A stretch of DNA of 64,000 bases, taken from the NCBI GenBank assembly GCA_000745135.1, contig JQNH01000001.1, forward strand, positions 3,519,501-3,583,500. Reading direction: 5' to 3'. Made by a program: the position numbers and the translations under genes. Shown piece by piece: positions 55,142 through 64,000 of the stretch; position 1 is the first letter of the stretch; the number at the start of each line of letters is the position of its first letter. Source of the DNA: Rhizobiales bacterium YIM 77505. GTDB lineage: Bacteria > Pseudomonadota > Alphaproteobacteria > Rhizobiales > Beijerinckiaceae. A model generated the notes under the pieces. That model was not told the DNA's origin and searched no databases. It saw only the letters and a program-made list of their open reading frames with translations.

Positions 55142-55816
55142 ATGAGCGAACTTCTCACTTCCGACGCGCTGGTCGCGTTCCTTCAGGTCATCATGATCGA
55201 CCTGGTTTTGGCCGGCGACAACGCCATCGTGATTGGATTGGCCGCCGCCGGCTTGCCGCGCGAACAGCGCAACAAGGCGATCCTCGTCGGTATCGTTGCG
55301 GCCACCGTGCTGCGCATTGCCTTTGCCAGCGTCACGACCCAGCTCCTGCAGATCGTCGGCCTTCTGCTCGCCGGTGGCATCCTCCTGTTGTGGGTGTGCT
55401 GGAAGATGTGGCGCGAGCTGCGGACAACGGCCAAGGAGGAGCTCGAAGCCACCGAGGCGCTCGCGAATGAGGATCTCGACGCGAGCGGCGGGGTGGCGGA
55501 GGGCGCCCCTCGCAAGACCTTCCGCGAGGCCGCCTGGCAGATCGTCGTCGCCGACGTCTCGATGTCCCTCGACAACGTGCTTGCCGTGGCGGGCGCGGCC
55601 CGCGAGCATCCGATCATCCTGGTGTTCGGCCTCGCGCTGTCGATCGCCCTCATGGGCTTCGCAGCGAGCTTCATCGCCCGGCTGCTCCAGCGCCATCATT
55701 GGATCGCCTATGTCGGCCTTGCCATCATCCTCTACGTCGCTCTCGAGATGATCTACAAGGGCGCCCTCGAGGTTTGGCCCCATGTGAGCGCCGCGGTGGG
55801 CCCGGTCGCTTCTTGA
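55142..55816 (+). CDS. TerC/YjbE-family membrane protein
   Basis: Second TerC-family protein, 224 residues, of the YjbE/YkoY group. The two conserved acidic helices are IDLVLAGDNAIVIGLA near residue 20 and VADVSMSLDNVLAVAGAA near residue 138, with about seven helices and a Glu/Ala-rich cytoplasmic loop between helices 3 and 4. YkoY-type proteins act in Mn2+ export or metalation of exported enzymes in Bacillus. It has little in common with the TerC protein at 3572 outside these helices. A long leader precedes it. Confidence 0.88.
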   Translation: MSELLTSDALVAFLQVIMIDLVLAGDNAIVIGLAAAGLPREQRNKAILVGIVAATVLRIAFASVTTQLLQIVGLLLAGGILLLWVCWKMWRELRTTAKEELEATEALANEDLDASGGVAEGAPRKTFREAAWQIVVADVSMSLDNVLAVAGAAREHPIILVFGLALSIALMGFAASFIARLLQRHHWIAYVGLAIILYVALEMIYKGALEVWPHVSAAVGPVAS

Positions 55817-55823
55817 CGCCCTC

Positions 55824-55857
55824 GTGGCGGAGGTCCCTACTGCAGGGCCTCCGCCAC
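55824..55857. terminator. Bidirectional terminator-like hairpin between terC-like gene and tartrate dehydrogenase
   Basis: GTGGCGGAGG (55824-55833) and CCTCCGCCAC (55848-55857) form a perfect 10-bp stem, with inner CCCT/AGGG adding four pairs. It lies in the 20-base convergent gap and extends into the last codons of the tartrate dehydrogenase gene. There is no T-run. Confidence 0.45.
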
Positions 55858-56913
55858 CGCCCTGCCGCATGTCGCCGTGTCGGCGCTCCCCTTGAGATCG
55901 CGGGTGCGCAGTCCTGGCTCGACCAGCACGCGCTCGATTGCGGCGACGATGGCACGCGCCGCTTCCGTCTCTCCCAGATGCTCCAGCATCATGGCGCCGG
56001 ACCAGATCTGCCCGACGGGATTGGCGATGCCCTGACCGGCGATGTCCGGGGCGGATCCGTGCACCGGCTCGAAGACGGAGGGATATGTGCGTTCCGGATT
56101 GATGTTGCCGGAGGGCGCGATGCCGATGGTCCCGGCGCAAGCGGGGCCAAGGTCTGAAAGGATATCACCGAACAGGTTCGACGCCACGACCACGTCGAAG
56201 CGGTCCGGGTTCAAGACGAAATGGGCGGTCAGGATATCGATGTGGTACTGGTCCCAGCGCACCTCTGGGTAGTTCGCCGCCATCTCACGGACGCGCTCGT
56301 CCCAGTAGGGCATGGTGATGGAGATGCCGTTCGACTTGGTCGCCGAGGTCAGATGCTTCTTCGGCCGCGACCGGGCGAGTTCAAAGGCGAACTTCAGCAC
56401 CCGGTCGACGCCGACCCGGCTCAAGACCGTCTCCTGGATGCAGATCTCCCGCTCGGTGCCGGCGAACATGCGCCCGCCGATGGAGGAGTATTCGCCCTCC
56501 GTGTTCTCCCGGACCACCCAGAAGTCGATGTCGCCGGGCTTGCGGCCGGCGAGCGGACAGGGGACGCCGGGCATCAGGCGCACGGGGCGCAAATTGACAT
56601 ATTGATCGAACTCGCGCCGGAAGAGGATGAGCGAGCCCCACAGCGAGACATGGTCGGGCACCTTCTCCGGCCAACCGACGGCCCCAAAGAAGATGGCATC
56701 ATGCGAGCCGATCTTCTCCTTCCAGTCCTCCGGCATCATGCGGCCGTGTTTCAGGTAGTAGTCGCAGGAGGCGAAATCGAACCAGTCCTGGCGGATTTCG
56801 AACCCGAAGCGCTTGGCGGCCGCCTCGAGCACGCGCACGCCCTCCGGCACGACCTCCTTCCCGATGCCGTCGCCGGGGATGACCGCCACGCTGTAAACGC
56901 GATTGGTCGCCAT
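55837..56913 (-). CDS. Tartrate dehydrogenase / D-malate dehydrogenase
   Basis: NAD- and Mn2+-dependent beta-decarboxylating dehydrogenase (isopropylmalate dehydrogenase superfamily), 358 residues. It starts YSVAVIPGDGIGKEVVPEG, has NLRPVRLMPGV, the substrate-specific VRENTEGEYSSIGGRMF of the tartrate/D-malate group (instead of the leuB or icd pattern), and the metal-binding ASNLFGDILSDLG and FEPVHGSAPDIAG. Whether tartrate or D-malate is the natural substrate cannot be told. It is divergent from the acyl-CoA dehydrogenase at 57154 with 240 bases between. Confidence 0.9.
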   Translation of the reverse strand: MATNRVYSVAVIPGDGIGKEVVPEGVRVLEAAAKRFGFEIRQDWFDFASCDYYLKHGRMMPEDWKEKIGSHDAIFFGAVGWPEKVPDHVSLWGSLILFRREFDQYVNLRPVRLMPGVPCPLAGRKPGDIDFWVVRENTEGEYSSIGGRMFAGTEREICIQETVLSRVGVDRVLKFAFELARSRPKKHLTSATKSNGISITMPYWDERVREMAANYPEVRWDQYHIDILTAHFVLNPDRFDVVVASNLFGDILSDLGPACAGTIGIAPSGNINPERTYPSVFEPVHGSAPDIAGQGIANPVGQIWSGAMMLEHLGETEAARAIVAAIERVLVEPGLRTRDLKGSADTATCGRAVAEALQ

Positions 56914-57153
56914 TGGTCCTCCTTGGCGGGAGCCAACACCCCCGCAGCTCTGCCCCAGCCCACCTCGCCCATCAGGACCGGAGGGTCAAGCGCGGCAAGC
57001 GTGATCCAGCGCCGCGGAGGTGCGCCCTTCTCGCCAAGTCAGAGGCGTGTCAGGGGGCTGCGAGGCTCGCGCGCGCTGCGGTTCAGGATAAGGTAAGGCA
57101 GCGCCGAAGCGCGAGCGCGCCTTCGGCAAGTCCGGCCGGACAGAGGGGAACGA

Positions 57154-58299
57154 ATGGACTTCGATCTCAACGACGAGCAGCGCCTTCTGCAGGACAGCGT
57201 CGAGCGCCTGATGGCGGAGCGCTATGACTTCGAAGCGAGGAAGCGGTTTCGGGCGGAGCCGGAGGGTTTCAGCCGGGGGCTGTGGCGGCTTTATGCCGAG
57301 CTTGGGCTGCTCGGCCTGCCCTTCGCCGAAGAGCTGGGCGGATTTGGCGGCGGCCCTGTGGAGACGATGATCGTCATGGAGGCGTTCGGCCGGGCGTTGG
57401 CGCTTGAGCCCTATCTTGCGACCGTGGTTCTCGGCGGCGGCTTTTTGCGCCATGGCGGCTCGAAGGAACTCCAGGCGGAGCTTGTTCCGAAGCTCGTTGC
57501 AGGCGATGTCATTCTCGCCTTCGCCCATGCGGAGCGGCAGTCGCGCTATGACCTTTTCGACGTCGCGACCACTGCCAGACGCGACGGCGCCGGATACGTG
57601 CTCGACGGCGAGAAGAGCATCGTTCTGCACGGCGACAGCGCCGACACCCTGTTCGTGACGGCCCGCCTCGCCGGCGGGCGCCGCGAGCGCGAAGGAATCG
57701 GGCTGTTCCTTGTCGACGCCAAGACGCCCGGCCTGTCTCGGCGCGGCTACCCGACCCAGGACGGGCAGCGTGCTGCCGAAATCACGCTGTCTGGCGTTCG
57801 CGTCGGCCCTGAAGCTCTGGTGGGCGAGGCCGAGAACGCGCTGCCGCTTGTGGAGCGGGTCGTCGACGAAGCCATCGCAGCCCTTTGCGCCGAGGCTGTC
57901 GGCTGCATGGCCGAAATGCACAGCCTGACGGTCGATTACCTCAAGACCCGCAGCCAGTTCGGCGTGCCGATCGGCTCGTTCCAGGTCCTCCAGCATCGGG
58001 CGGTGGACATGTTCGTTGCCTTGGAGCAAGCACGCTCCATGGCGATGTTCGCCACCATGATGGTGCAGGAGGAGAACGCGGCTGAGCGGGCGAAGGCCAT
58101 GCGCGCTGCGAAAGTACAGGTGGGGCGCTCCGTGCGCTTCGTCGGACAGCAGGCGATCCAACTGCATGGCGGCGTCGGGATGACCATGGAGTACAAGGTC
58201 GGCCACTATTTCAAGCGGGCGACCATGATCGACACGCTCTTTGGGGACGCCGATCACCACCTCACCCGCCTTGCCGAGGCAGGCGGGCTGGGAATCTGA
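57154..58299 (+). CDS. Acyl-CoA dehydrogenase, pimeloyl-CoA dehydrogenase small-subunit type
   Basis: FAD-dependent acyl-CoA dehydrogenase of 381 residues, starting MDFDLNDEQRLLQDSVERLM. Blocks: LGLLGLPFAEELGGFGGG, AFAHAERQSRYDLFDV, YVLDGEKSIVLHGDSADTL, YLKTRSQFGVPIGSFQVLQH and QLHGGVGMTMEYKVGHYFKR. The pattern fits the smaller subunit of PimCD-like dehydrogenases. The larger-type gene at 43806 could be its partner, though they are not adjacent. The ATG follows CAGAGGGG. Another dehydrogenase gene follows after 156 bases. Confidence 0.9.
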   Translation: MDFDLNDEQRLLQDSVERLMAERYDFEARKRFRAEPEGFSRGLWRLYAELGLLGLPFAEELGGFGGGPVETMIVMEAFGRALALEPYLATVVLGGGFLRHGGSKELQAELVPKLVAGDVILAFAHAERQSRYDLFDVATTARRDGAGYVLDGEKSIVLHGDSADTLFVTARLAGGRREREGIGLFLVDAKTPGLSRRGYPTQDGQRAAEITLSGVRVGPEALVGEAENALPLVERVVDEAIAALCAEAVGCMAEMHSLTVDYLKTRSQFGVPIGSFQVLQHRAVDMFVALEQARSMAMFATMMVQEENAAERAKAMRAAKVQVGRSVRFVGQQAIQLHGGVGMTMEYKVGHYFKRATMIDTLFGDADHHLTRLAEAGGLGI

Positions 58300-58455
58300 T
58301 TCCCCTCCCGCGAGGGCGCCTGGTCGCGTGGAAATGGAGCCAGGTCGGGCAGCAGCGTCGGCAGGTCGGAAGCTGGCGCAGCCACCCCATTCATCGCGCA
58401 TGCCGAGCACGCGCGACGCCTTCCCCTTAGGAAGGATCATCAGGCTGGAGGTCCC

Positions 58456-59694
58456 ATGCTGTTTCCCCTGTCCCCCCGTGTCGAAGACCTGAAGCGCCGC
58501 CTGAGCGCCTTCATGGAGGAGCACGTCTATCCGAACGAAGAGGTCTTCGAGCGGCAGTTGAACGAGTTGCCCTCGCGGTGGCACGTGCCGCCCATCATCG
58601 AGGAGTTGAAGCGCAGGGCCAAGGCGGAAAGGCTATGGAACCTGTTCTTGCCCAAGGCCGATGATCCGCACGCGCTGACGAACGAGGAATACGCGCATCT
58701 TTGCGAGATCATGGGCCGCTCGCCCATTGGACCGGAGTGCTTCAACTGCTCGGCTCCCGACACCGGCAACATGGAGACCCTCATCCGCTATGGCACCGAT
58801 GAGCAGAAGGAGCGTTGGCTGAAGCCGTTGTTGGACGGGGAGATTCGCTCCTGCTTTGCCATGACGGAGCCGGCCGTCGCCTCCTCCGATGCGACCAACA
58901 TCCGCTCCGAGATGAGGCGCGAAGGCGACGAATACGTCATCAACGGCCGCAAATGGTGGACATCCGGCGCCCTCGACCCCCGCTGCAAGATCGCCATCTT
59001 CATGGGGCGCACCAATCCCGACGCGCCGAAACACCAGCAGCAGTCCATGATCCTGGTGCCGATGGACTCGCCGGGCGTCACGGTGCTGCGCCCGCTCACC
59101 GTATTCGGCTATGACGACGCCCCGCACGGCCATGCCGAGGTCGTCTTCGAGAATGTCCGCGTTCCGGCCTCCAACATCTTGCTTGGCGAGGGCCGCGGCT
59201 TCGAGATCGCGCAAGGACGGCTCGGGCCGGGGCGCATCCATCATTGCATGCGCCTCATCGGCGTCGCCGAGCGGGCGCTCGAGACGATGTGCCGGCGGGC
59301 GATGTCGCGGACTGCCTTCGGCAAGACCATCGCTGAGCACGGCGTGACCCGCCATTGGATCGCCGAGTCGCGCATGGAGATCGACCAGGCGCGGCTGCTG
59401 ACGCTTCAGACGGCGCGCATGATGGACATGGTCGGCAACAAGGCGGCGCGGGCCGAGATCGCGATGATCAAGGTCGTGGCGCCGAACGTGGCGCAACGGG
59501 TCATCGATCGCGCCATCGAGGTCTGCGGCGGCGGCGGCGTAAGCCAGGACTTCCCTCTGGCCTATGCCTTTGCCCGGGCCCGGTCGTTGCGCTTGGCCGA
59601 CGGGCCTGACGAGGTTCATCGGGAGACGGTGGCCAAGCTCGAATTGAGAAAATACGAACCCTTGCGCGACAGGAGCAATCAACGCCTCGCCTGA
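58456..59694 (+). CDS. Acyl-CoA dehydrogenase, ACAD10/11-like
   Basis: Acyl-CoA dehydrogenase of 412 residues from the group related to eukaryotic ACAD10/ACAD11. It starts [20 protein letters not shown], with [67 protein letters not shown] and the C-terminal [20 protein letters not shown]. Members act on long-chain or 4-hydroxyacyl-CoA derivatives in other organisms. CTGGAGG lies upstream of the ATG. It is probably co-transcribed with the preceding dehydrogenase, but separate expression is possible given the 156-base gap. Confidence 0.92.
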   Translation: MLFPLSPRVEDLKRRLSAFMEEHVYPNEEVFERQLNELPSRWHVPPIIEELKRRAKAERLWNLFLPKADDPHALTNEEYAHLCEIMGRSPIGPECFNCSAPDTGNMETLIRYGTDEQKERWLKPLLDGEIRSCFAMTEPAVASSDATNIRSEMRREGDEYVINGRKWWTSGALDPRCKIAIFMGRTNPDAPKHQQQSMILVPMDSPGVTVLRPLTVFGYDDAPHGHAEVVFENVRVPASNILLGEGRGFEIAQGRLGPGRIHHCMRLIGVAERALETMCRRAMSRTAFGKTIAEHGVTRHWIAESRMEIDQARLLTLQTARMMDMVGNKAARAEIAMIKVVAPNVAQRVIDRAIEVCGGGGVSQDFPLAYAFARARSLRLADGPDEVHRETVAKLELRKYEPLRDRSNQRLA

Positions 59695-60007
59695 TCGCCA
59701 GGAGCCCGAGCCGTACAAGCCACGGGGAAGGGTGCAGCCCCTCCAGCCCGGGATAGCCGGCGCCACATCGCTCGACGCCAAGCCGTTCGGCGCCGCGCGG
59801 CGCTCATCAACGCGGAGCCGAAGGCGCATATGCCGTTTTGCGCCGCCTGGGCGGACGGGTTCCAGTGTCCCGGACACCCGGCTCTGCCCAGGCTTCGGCG
59901 CGCCATGCGGTTTAGGCCTTCCTTAACCGGTCTGGAGTGTTTCTGCAGCAGCCGTTCACCCGAGGCGGCGCCCTGCTTCGGGCACACGCTCCCGCCAATG
60001 TGACATC
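59695..60007. other. Intergenic region before the PAS/chemoreceptor pair
   Basis: 313 bases without a supported gene. The only AT-richer spot is near 59910-59945, where a promoter for the following PAS gene may lie, but no clear -35/-10 pair can be named. No repeat or RNA gene is evident. Confidence 0.4.
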
Positions 60008-60532
60008 ATGACCAGAACGAAGGTTCCGCCGACCGGCCGAGAAGCTACGTTCTCTGAAGACGAGATCATTGTCACCAAGACGGATCTGAAGGGCCGGTTG
60101 ACCTATGCGAACGAGGTCTTCCTGCGCGTCTCGGCCCTGAGCCGCGAGGAGGCGCTCGGGCAACCGCACAGCATCATCCGCCATCCTCACATGCCGCGCT
60201 GCGTCTTCAAGCTGCTCTGGGAGACGATCGAGGCCAAGCGTGAGATTTTTGCTTATGTGTTGAACCTGGCGGCGACGGGTGACCATTACTGGGTCTTCGC
60301 CCATGTCACGCCGAGCTTCGACGGGGCGGGCAGGGTCGTCGGCTATCATTCCAACCGCCGCAAACCCGATCCGGAGCGGGTTGCCCGGATCGTGCCGCTG
60401 TACCGGGAGCTCTTGGCCGAGGAGCAGAGCCTTGCCAACCGCAAGGAGGGCTTGCAGCGCTCCACGGAACGTCTCCTCGCGTTTCTCCGCGAGAAGGGGA
60501 TGAGCTTCGATGAATACATGCTCACTGTATAG
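60008..60532 (+). CDS. Soluble Aer-type PAS domain protein
   Basis: Single PAS domain protein of 174 residues. Residues 15-125 follow the Aer/aerotaxis PAS pattern: [20 protein letters not shown], then [21 protein letters not shown] and [15 protein letters not shown]. In Aer this domain binds FAD; the flavin-binding residues cannot be confirmed here by eye. A C-terminal helical tail follows. The last 23 bases overlap the chemoreceptor gene, so the two products are made together and are likely to form a split aerotaxis receptor (sensor and signalling part in separate chains). Confidence 0.88.
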   Translation: MTRTKVPPTGREATFSEDEIIVTKTDLKGRLTYANEVFLRVSALSREEALGQPHSIIRHPHMPRCVFKLLWETIEAKREIFAYVLNLAATGDHYWVFAHVTPSFDGAGRVVGYHSNRRKPDPERVARIVPLYRELLAEEQSLANRKEGLQRSTERLLAFLREKGMSFDEYMLTV

Positions 60533-61805
60533 GGCTGCGGTTTTCGTCGGGGTTGCCGCGGCGCTCCTTTTCATCAACGGCGTTGCAGGAGCGCTTGGCC
60601 TCGCCGGCGCGACGGCAAGCCTGGCGATGAACCTCTGCGCCCTGGCGGCGCTCGCCGTATCGGCAGTCTCGCTGAGACGCGCCCTGCGCGTCGTTTCCCG
60701 CGTGAGCGAGGTCTGCGCGGCGGCGGGTCGCGGCGACCTCGAGGCCCGCATCGTCGACCGGTTCCAGAGCGGCGCCCTCGGGAGCCTTCAGCGCGGCGTC
60801 AACCACATGCTCGACGTCGCGGACGCCTTCGTCCGCGAAGCCGCCGGATCCATGGGCGCGGTCTCCGAAGGGCGGTACTACCGGCCAGTCCTCGTGCGCG
60901 GCATGCCGGGCGGCTACGGCTATGCTGCGGGGCGGATCAACGCTGCCATCGAAACCATGCGGCACCGCGTGGAAGCCTTCGCCCGTTTCGCGAGCGAGAA
61001 TGTGGCCTCCGTGATGGGCGGCGTCGCGTCGGCCGCCGCCCACATGCGGGGAAACTCGGCCGAGATGTCGGCCCTCGCGACCGAGAGCCGATCCCAGGCG
61101 AAGGCCGTGGCGGCGGCGGCGGAGCTCGCCACGGCCAATGCCCAGGCGGTGGCCGCCGCCGCGGAAGTCCTCGCTGGAACGGTCGAGCAGATCGCCGGAC
61201 AGGCGGAGCAGTCGGCCGCCGTCGCCCGCCATGCCGTCCTGCAGGCCGGGGAAGCCAACCGAGCCGTCGCGAGCCTTGCCGACGCGGCGGCGGCAATCGG
61301 CGATGTGGCGACGCTCATCAACGACCTCGCCGCACAGACCAATCTCCTCGCGTTGAACGCGACCATCGAAGCGGCGCGCGCCGGCGAGGCAGGGAAGGGG
61401 TTCGCGGTCGTGGCCGGGGAAGTGAAAACCCTGGCGGCGCGGACTGCCACCGCCACGGGAGAAATCGAGCGCCAGATCGCCGCCATCCAAGGTGCGACGC
61501 ACAATGCAGTCGCCGCGATCGCCGCCATCGGTCAGACCATCACTCAGGTGGATGAAATCTCCCGGGCCATCGCCCTGGCCGTCGAGGGACAAGGAAGCAC
61601 GACCAAGCAGATCGCGCGCAATATCGGCGAGGCGGCCCAAGGCACAGGCGAGGTGTCGCGCAACATCGCCTGTGTCACGAAGCTGGCCGACGAGACCGGG
61701 CAGGCGGCGCTGAAGGTCGAGGATGCCGCGAGCGCCCTGGCCCAGCAGGCCGAGCGCCTGAAGCGCGAAATCGCGGCCTTTCTCGAGCGCGGAAAGGCGG
61801 CGTGA
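60510..61805 (+). CDS. Methyl-accepting chemotaxis protein without periplasmic sensor domain
   Basis: Chemoreceptor of 431 residues. Two closely spaced membrane helices (about residues 8-31 and 36-55) leave almost no periplasmic loop; a HAMP-like segment with RGDLEARIV follows. The signalling hairpin tip is the canonical [20 protein letters not shown] followed by [15 protein letters not shown]. Long Ala-rich coiled coils flank it. No CheR-docking pentapeptide ends the protein (it ends LERGKAA). With the overlapping PAS gene it most likely senses redox or energy state from the cytoplasm. Confidence 0.93.
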   Translation: MNTCSLYRAAVFVGVAAALLFINGVAGALGLAGATASLAMNLCALAALAVSAVSLRRALRVVSRVSEVCAAAGRGDLEARIVDRFQSGALGSLQRGVNHMLDVADAFVREAAGSMGAVSEGRYYRPVLVRGMPGGYGYAAGRINAAIETMRHRVEAFARFASENVASVMGGVASAAAHMRGNSAEMSALATESRSQAKAVAAAAELATANAQAVAAAAEVLAGTVEQIAGQAEQSAAVARHAVLQAGEANRAVASLADAAAAIGDVATLINDLAAQTNLLALNATIEAARAGEAGKGFAVVAGEVKTLAARTATATGEIERQIAAIQGATHNAVAAIAAIGQTITQVDEISRAIALAVEGQGSTTKQIARNIGEAAQGTGEVSRNIACVTKLADETGQAALKVEDAASALAQQAERLKREIAAFLERGKAA

Positions 61806-61870
61806 GCCGATCGCCCTGGTTCGGTCCGGCCCCGGCGCCCCCTGGCACGCTGCTGCCAAGCGGGGTTCTT

Positions 61871-61896
61871 GCGTGAACCGCGCTTGCGGTTCACGC
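61871..61896 (+). terminator. 11-bp hairpin directly before the TAXI gene
   Basis: GCGTGAACCGC and GCGGTTCACGC form a perfect 11-bp stem with loop GCTT. It ends 7 bases before the TAXI start codon, where a ribosome binding site would be expected and none is visible. It may terminate the PAS/chemoreceptor transcript or control translation of the next gene. Confidence 0.5.
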
Positions 61897-61903
61897 TGCC
61901 GCC

Positions 61904-63217
61904 ATGCGGCGTCACTTTTTCATCGCGCTCGCCGTCAGCTTCGCCGTCCTCGCTGCGGGACTGTTGGCCTATTACTGGGCCAACCTGCCGATCACCTTGA
62001 GAGTGGCGGTCGGCCCGATGGGCAGCCAGAACACGCGGCTCGTGGCGGCCCTCTCTCAACACCTTGCCCGCGAGCGCCATCCGCTCCGCCTCAAGCTCGT
62101 TCTCACGGAGAGTGTGGCGGCAAGCGCCAAAGCCATTGATGACGACAAGGTCGATCTCGCGGTGGTGCGGGCCGACGTCGCCATGCCCCTCAGGGCCCGT
62201 ACCGCCGTCATCATGCATCGCGACGCGGCCATCCTCATGGCGCTGCCGAGGAGCGGCATCGCCCAGGTCGCCGACCTGAAAGGACGCAGCATCGGCGTAA
62301 TCCGCGACGATCTCGGCAACCGGCAGCTCATCGCGACAGTCCTCAGCCAGTATGAAGTGCCGCAGGACAGTGTGACGATCGTACCGCTCGATTCCGGAAA
62401 GGATGTTCAGGCGGCGCTGTCGGAGGGCCGGGTCGATGCCGTCCTCGCCGTGAGCACGGTCACAGGCCGGACCATGACGGATGCGGTCGCTGGGGCGACG
62501 GCCGCGGCCGGCGGCCCGCCCGTCTTCATCCCGATCACCGAGGCGGACGCCATCGAGCAGCGCCTGCCCGTCCTGGAGACCCTGGAGGTCGTCCGTGGCA
62601 CCTTCGGCGGCAATCCGCCTCGACCGGCAGAGACGTTCGAGACGGTCGGGGTCAGCCATCGTCTCGTCGCCCACATCAACCTCGACGACAGCGTCGTCGC
62701 CGAGCTCACCCGCCTGATCTTTTCGCTGCGGCCGGCCCTGGCCAACGACGTTTCCGTCGCCAACCACATCGAAAGCCCGGAGACGTCCAAGAGCTCCGTC
62801 ATGCCCGTGCACCCGGGCGCCGCTGCCTACTACGAAGGAGCCGTGCTCACTTTCTTTGAACGCTACGGGGACTGGTTCTATCTCGTCATCATGGTGCTTT
62901 CCATCGCGGGATCCGGCTTTGCAGCCATGGCAAGCTCGGCCGCAAGCCGCGCCCGTGCCCGCAACATGATGTTGTTGAGCGAGCTCCTGGCCATCGTTCG
63001 CGCGGCCCATGCCTGCACAAGCGAGGCGGAGCTCGACCGTCTCGAGCGGCAGGCGGATGAAATCCTGGCCGCCGCGCTCGTCAAGGCCGGCCATGGCCAC
63101 ATCGACAACGCGGGCGTCGCCGCCTTCACCCTCGGCCTTGACCAGGCGCGCCGCGCCATTTCCGAGCGCCGCCAAGCTCTCGGCGTGGCGCCATCCTTGT
63201 CGCGAGCCGCAGAATAA
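61904..63217 (+). CDS. Membrane-anchored TAXI-family solute-binding-like protein, orphan
   Basis: Protein of 437 residues related to TAXI-type TRAP solute-binding proteins. An N-terminal membrane anchor (about 5-26) is followed by the binding-protein core ([56 protein letters not shown]). Unlike free binding proteins it has a second membrane helix near residue 326-346 ([20 protein letters not shown]) and a cytoplasmic helical tail. No TRAP permease gene is nearby. A role as a ligand sensor rather than an uptake component is plausible but unproven. typA follows. Confidence 0.82.
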   Translation: MRRHFFIALAVSFAVLAAGLLAYYWANLPITLRVAVGPMGSQNTRLVAALSQHLARERHPLRLKLVLTESVAASAKAIDDDKVDLAVVRADVAMPLRARTAVIMHRDAAILMALPRSGIAQVADLKGRSIGVIRDDLGNRQLIATVLSQYEVPQDSVTIVPLDSGKDVQAALSEGRVDAVLAVSTVTGRTMTDAVAGATAAAGGPPVFIPITEADAIEQRLPVLETLEVVRGTFGGNPPRPAETFETVGVSHRLVAHINLDDSVVAELTRLIFSLRPALANDVSVANHIESPETSKSSVMPVHPGAAAYYEGAVLTFFERYGDWFYLVIMVLSIAGSGFAAMASSAASRARARNMMLLSELLAIVRAAHACTSEAELDRLERQADEILAAALVKAGHGHIDNAGVAAFTLGLDQARRAISERRQALGVAPSLSRAAE

Positions 63218-63218
63218 C

Positions 63219-63246
63219 CTTGCCGCCCACTCTCCCATCCTTATAT
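63219..63246 (+). promoter_or_regulatory. RpoH-type promoter upstream of typA
   Basis: CTTG (63219-63222), 17 bases, CTTATAT (63240-63246), the same pattern as at dnaK. The overlapping TTGCCG/TATATT pair (16-base spacing) could equally serve sigma-70. The typA start lies 95 bases further. Confidence 0.55.
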
Positions 63247-63341
63247 TGCGCCGCACACAATCCTCCCGCCCGCCTCAAGGAACGTCGCGCGCGACCTCGC
63301 GGTTGAGGTCCCGTGGCCGGGGGTTCGCTGTCGGACAAGCC

Positions 63342-64000
63342 ATGCAGCTGCGCAACATCGCCATCATCGCCCATGTCGATCATGGGAAAACCACCCTGGT
63401 CGACAAGCTCCTCGCTCAGTCAGGGACTTTTCGGGAGAACCAGCGCGTGACGGAGCGCGTCATGGACTCGAACGACCTCGAGCGCGAGCGCGGGATCACC
63501 ATCCTCGCCAAGGCGACCTCCGTGGTGTGGAAGGGCGTGCGCATCAACATCGTCGACACGCCGGGCCACGCCGATTTCGGAGGCGAGGTGGAGCGCATCC
63601 TGAACATGGTCGACGGCGCTATCGTGTTGGTGGATGCCGCCGAAGGCCCGATGCCTCAGACCAAGTTCGTGGTCTCCAAGGCGCTCAAGATCGGCTTGAG
63701 GCCGATCGTCGCCGTGAACAAGGTCGACCGCCCCGACGCGCGTCCCTCCGAGGTCATCAACGAGGTCTTCGATCTTTTCGCCGCGCTCGATGCCACAGAC
63801 GAGCAGCTCGATTTCCCCATCCTCTACGGATCCGGCCGCGACGGCTGGATGGCGCCGTCCCCCGAAGGCCCCAGCGACCAGGGACTTGCTCCCCTTTTTG
63901 ACCTCATCCTTGATCATGTGCCCCCGCCCAAGGTGGAGGAGGGGCCGTTCCGGATGCTCGGCACCATCCTGGAAGCCAATCCCTTCCTCGGTCGCATCGT
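63342..64000 (+). CDS. typA: GTP-binding protein TypA/BipA, 3' end cut by window edge
   Basis: Translational GTPase of the elongation-factor class that acts on ribosomes, needed for growth under stress and cold. Only the first 219 residues are present. G1 is [10 protein letters not shown] (residues about 10-19), switch II region [15 protein letters not shown]4 [10 protein letters not shown], and G5-like GSGRDGWM. The start [15 protein letters not shown] fits the family. An RpoH-like promoter precedes it. The frame is open to the end of the window. Confidence 0.97.
   Translation, partial: MQLRNIAIIAHVDHGKTTLVDKLLAQSGTFRENQRVTERVMDSNDLERERGITILAKATSVVWKGVRINIVDTPGHADFGGEVERILNMVDGAIVLVDAAEGPMPQTKFVVSKALKIGLRPIVAVNKVDRPDARPSEVINEVFDLFAALDATDEQLDFPILYGSGRDGWMAPSPEGPSDQGLAPLFDLILDHVPPPKVEEGPFRMLGTILEANPFLGRI

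Overview
This 64 kb window is GC-rich, densely coded chromosomal DNA from an alphaproteobacterium, almost certainly of the order Hyphomicrobiales (Rhizobiales). The evidence is the gene content and order: a malic enzyme fused to a phosphotransacetylase-like domain next to mutS, a Shemin-pathway HemA, ornithine-lipid acyltransferase OlsB, phospholipid methyltransferase PmtA, the murA / DUF2948 / hisD / UPF0262 / low-molecular-weight phosphatase block, DUF2852, DUF2293 and DUF2244 proteins, an HWE-type histidine kinase, and heat-shock promoters of the alphaproteobacterial CTTG-N17/18-CTTATAT type. The genus cannot be fixed from the sequence alone. I found no rRNA, tRNA, insertion sequence, prophage or cas gene.

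Layout. 0-4.4 kb: a truncated YeeE/YedE transporter, a small unknown protein, an MHYT-PAS-GGDEF-EAL cyclic-di-GMP protein and a TerC-family membrane protein. 4.4-12.5 kb: maeB, mutS, a LOV-like histidine kinase and the ComM/YifB ATPase. 12.6-18.5 kb: a hybrid histidine kinase, olsB, and a minus-strand group of a GST, queG and an SDR. 18.7-22.2 kb: uppP with an overlapping Cys-rich mini-gene, nth, DUF2244 and an Ada-like DNA alkylation repair protein, with a pair of perfect 32-bp repeats in front of the last. 22.2-31.3 kb: a secreted protein, the chaperone locus dnaK / secreted protein / dnaJ, then pmtA, pyrF, two DUF1330 genes, dapB and gpmA. 31.4-38.5 kb: alkB, a secreted protein, grpE and glnD on the minus strand, then rph, a GFA protein and rdgB. 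38.5-45.3 kb: an HAD phosphatase, DUF2852, a NUDIX hydrolase, an SDR, and a fadB-type fusion / acyl-CoA dehydrogenase / DUF2293 operon. 45.4-54 kb: hemA, a small gene, murA, DUF2948, hisD, an inserted marR/GST pair, UPF0262, a low-Mr phosphatase and azlCD. 54.2-64 kb: a phosphopantetheinyl transferase, a second TerC protein, tartrate dehydrogenase, two acyl-CoA dehydrogenases, a PAS/chemoreceptor pair, an orphan membrane TAXI protein and the 5' part of typA.

Most of the content is housekeeping. The genes fall into envelope synthesis (uppP, murA, dapB, olsB, pmtA), DNA and nucleotide repair (mutS, nth, ada-like, alkB, rdgB, NUDIX), protein folding (dnaK, dnaJ, grpE, with matching RpoH-type promoters), nitrogen signalling (glnD), fatty-acid degradation, and several signalling proteins. 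The less ordinary parts are an I-E CRISPR-like repeat pair without cas genes, a secreted protein placed between dnaK and dnaJ behind a strong hairpin, a LOV-like kinase that has lost its photoactive cysteine, a MarR/GST cassette interrupting the hisD block, an FNR/FixK-like box before hemA, a 27-bp inverted repeat before a DUF2852 gene, and an orphan TAXI protein whose start codon is directly behind an 11-bp hairpin. I see no convincing large undescribed system.
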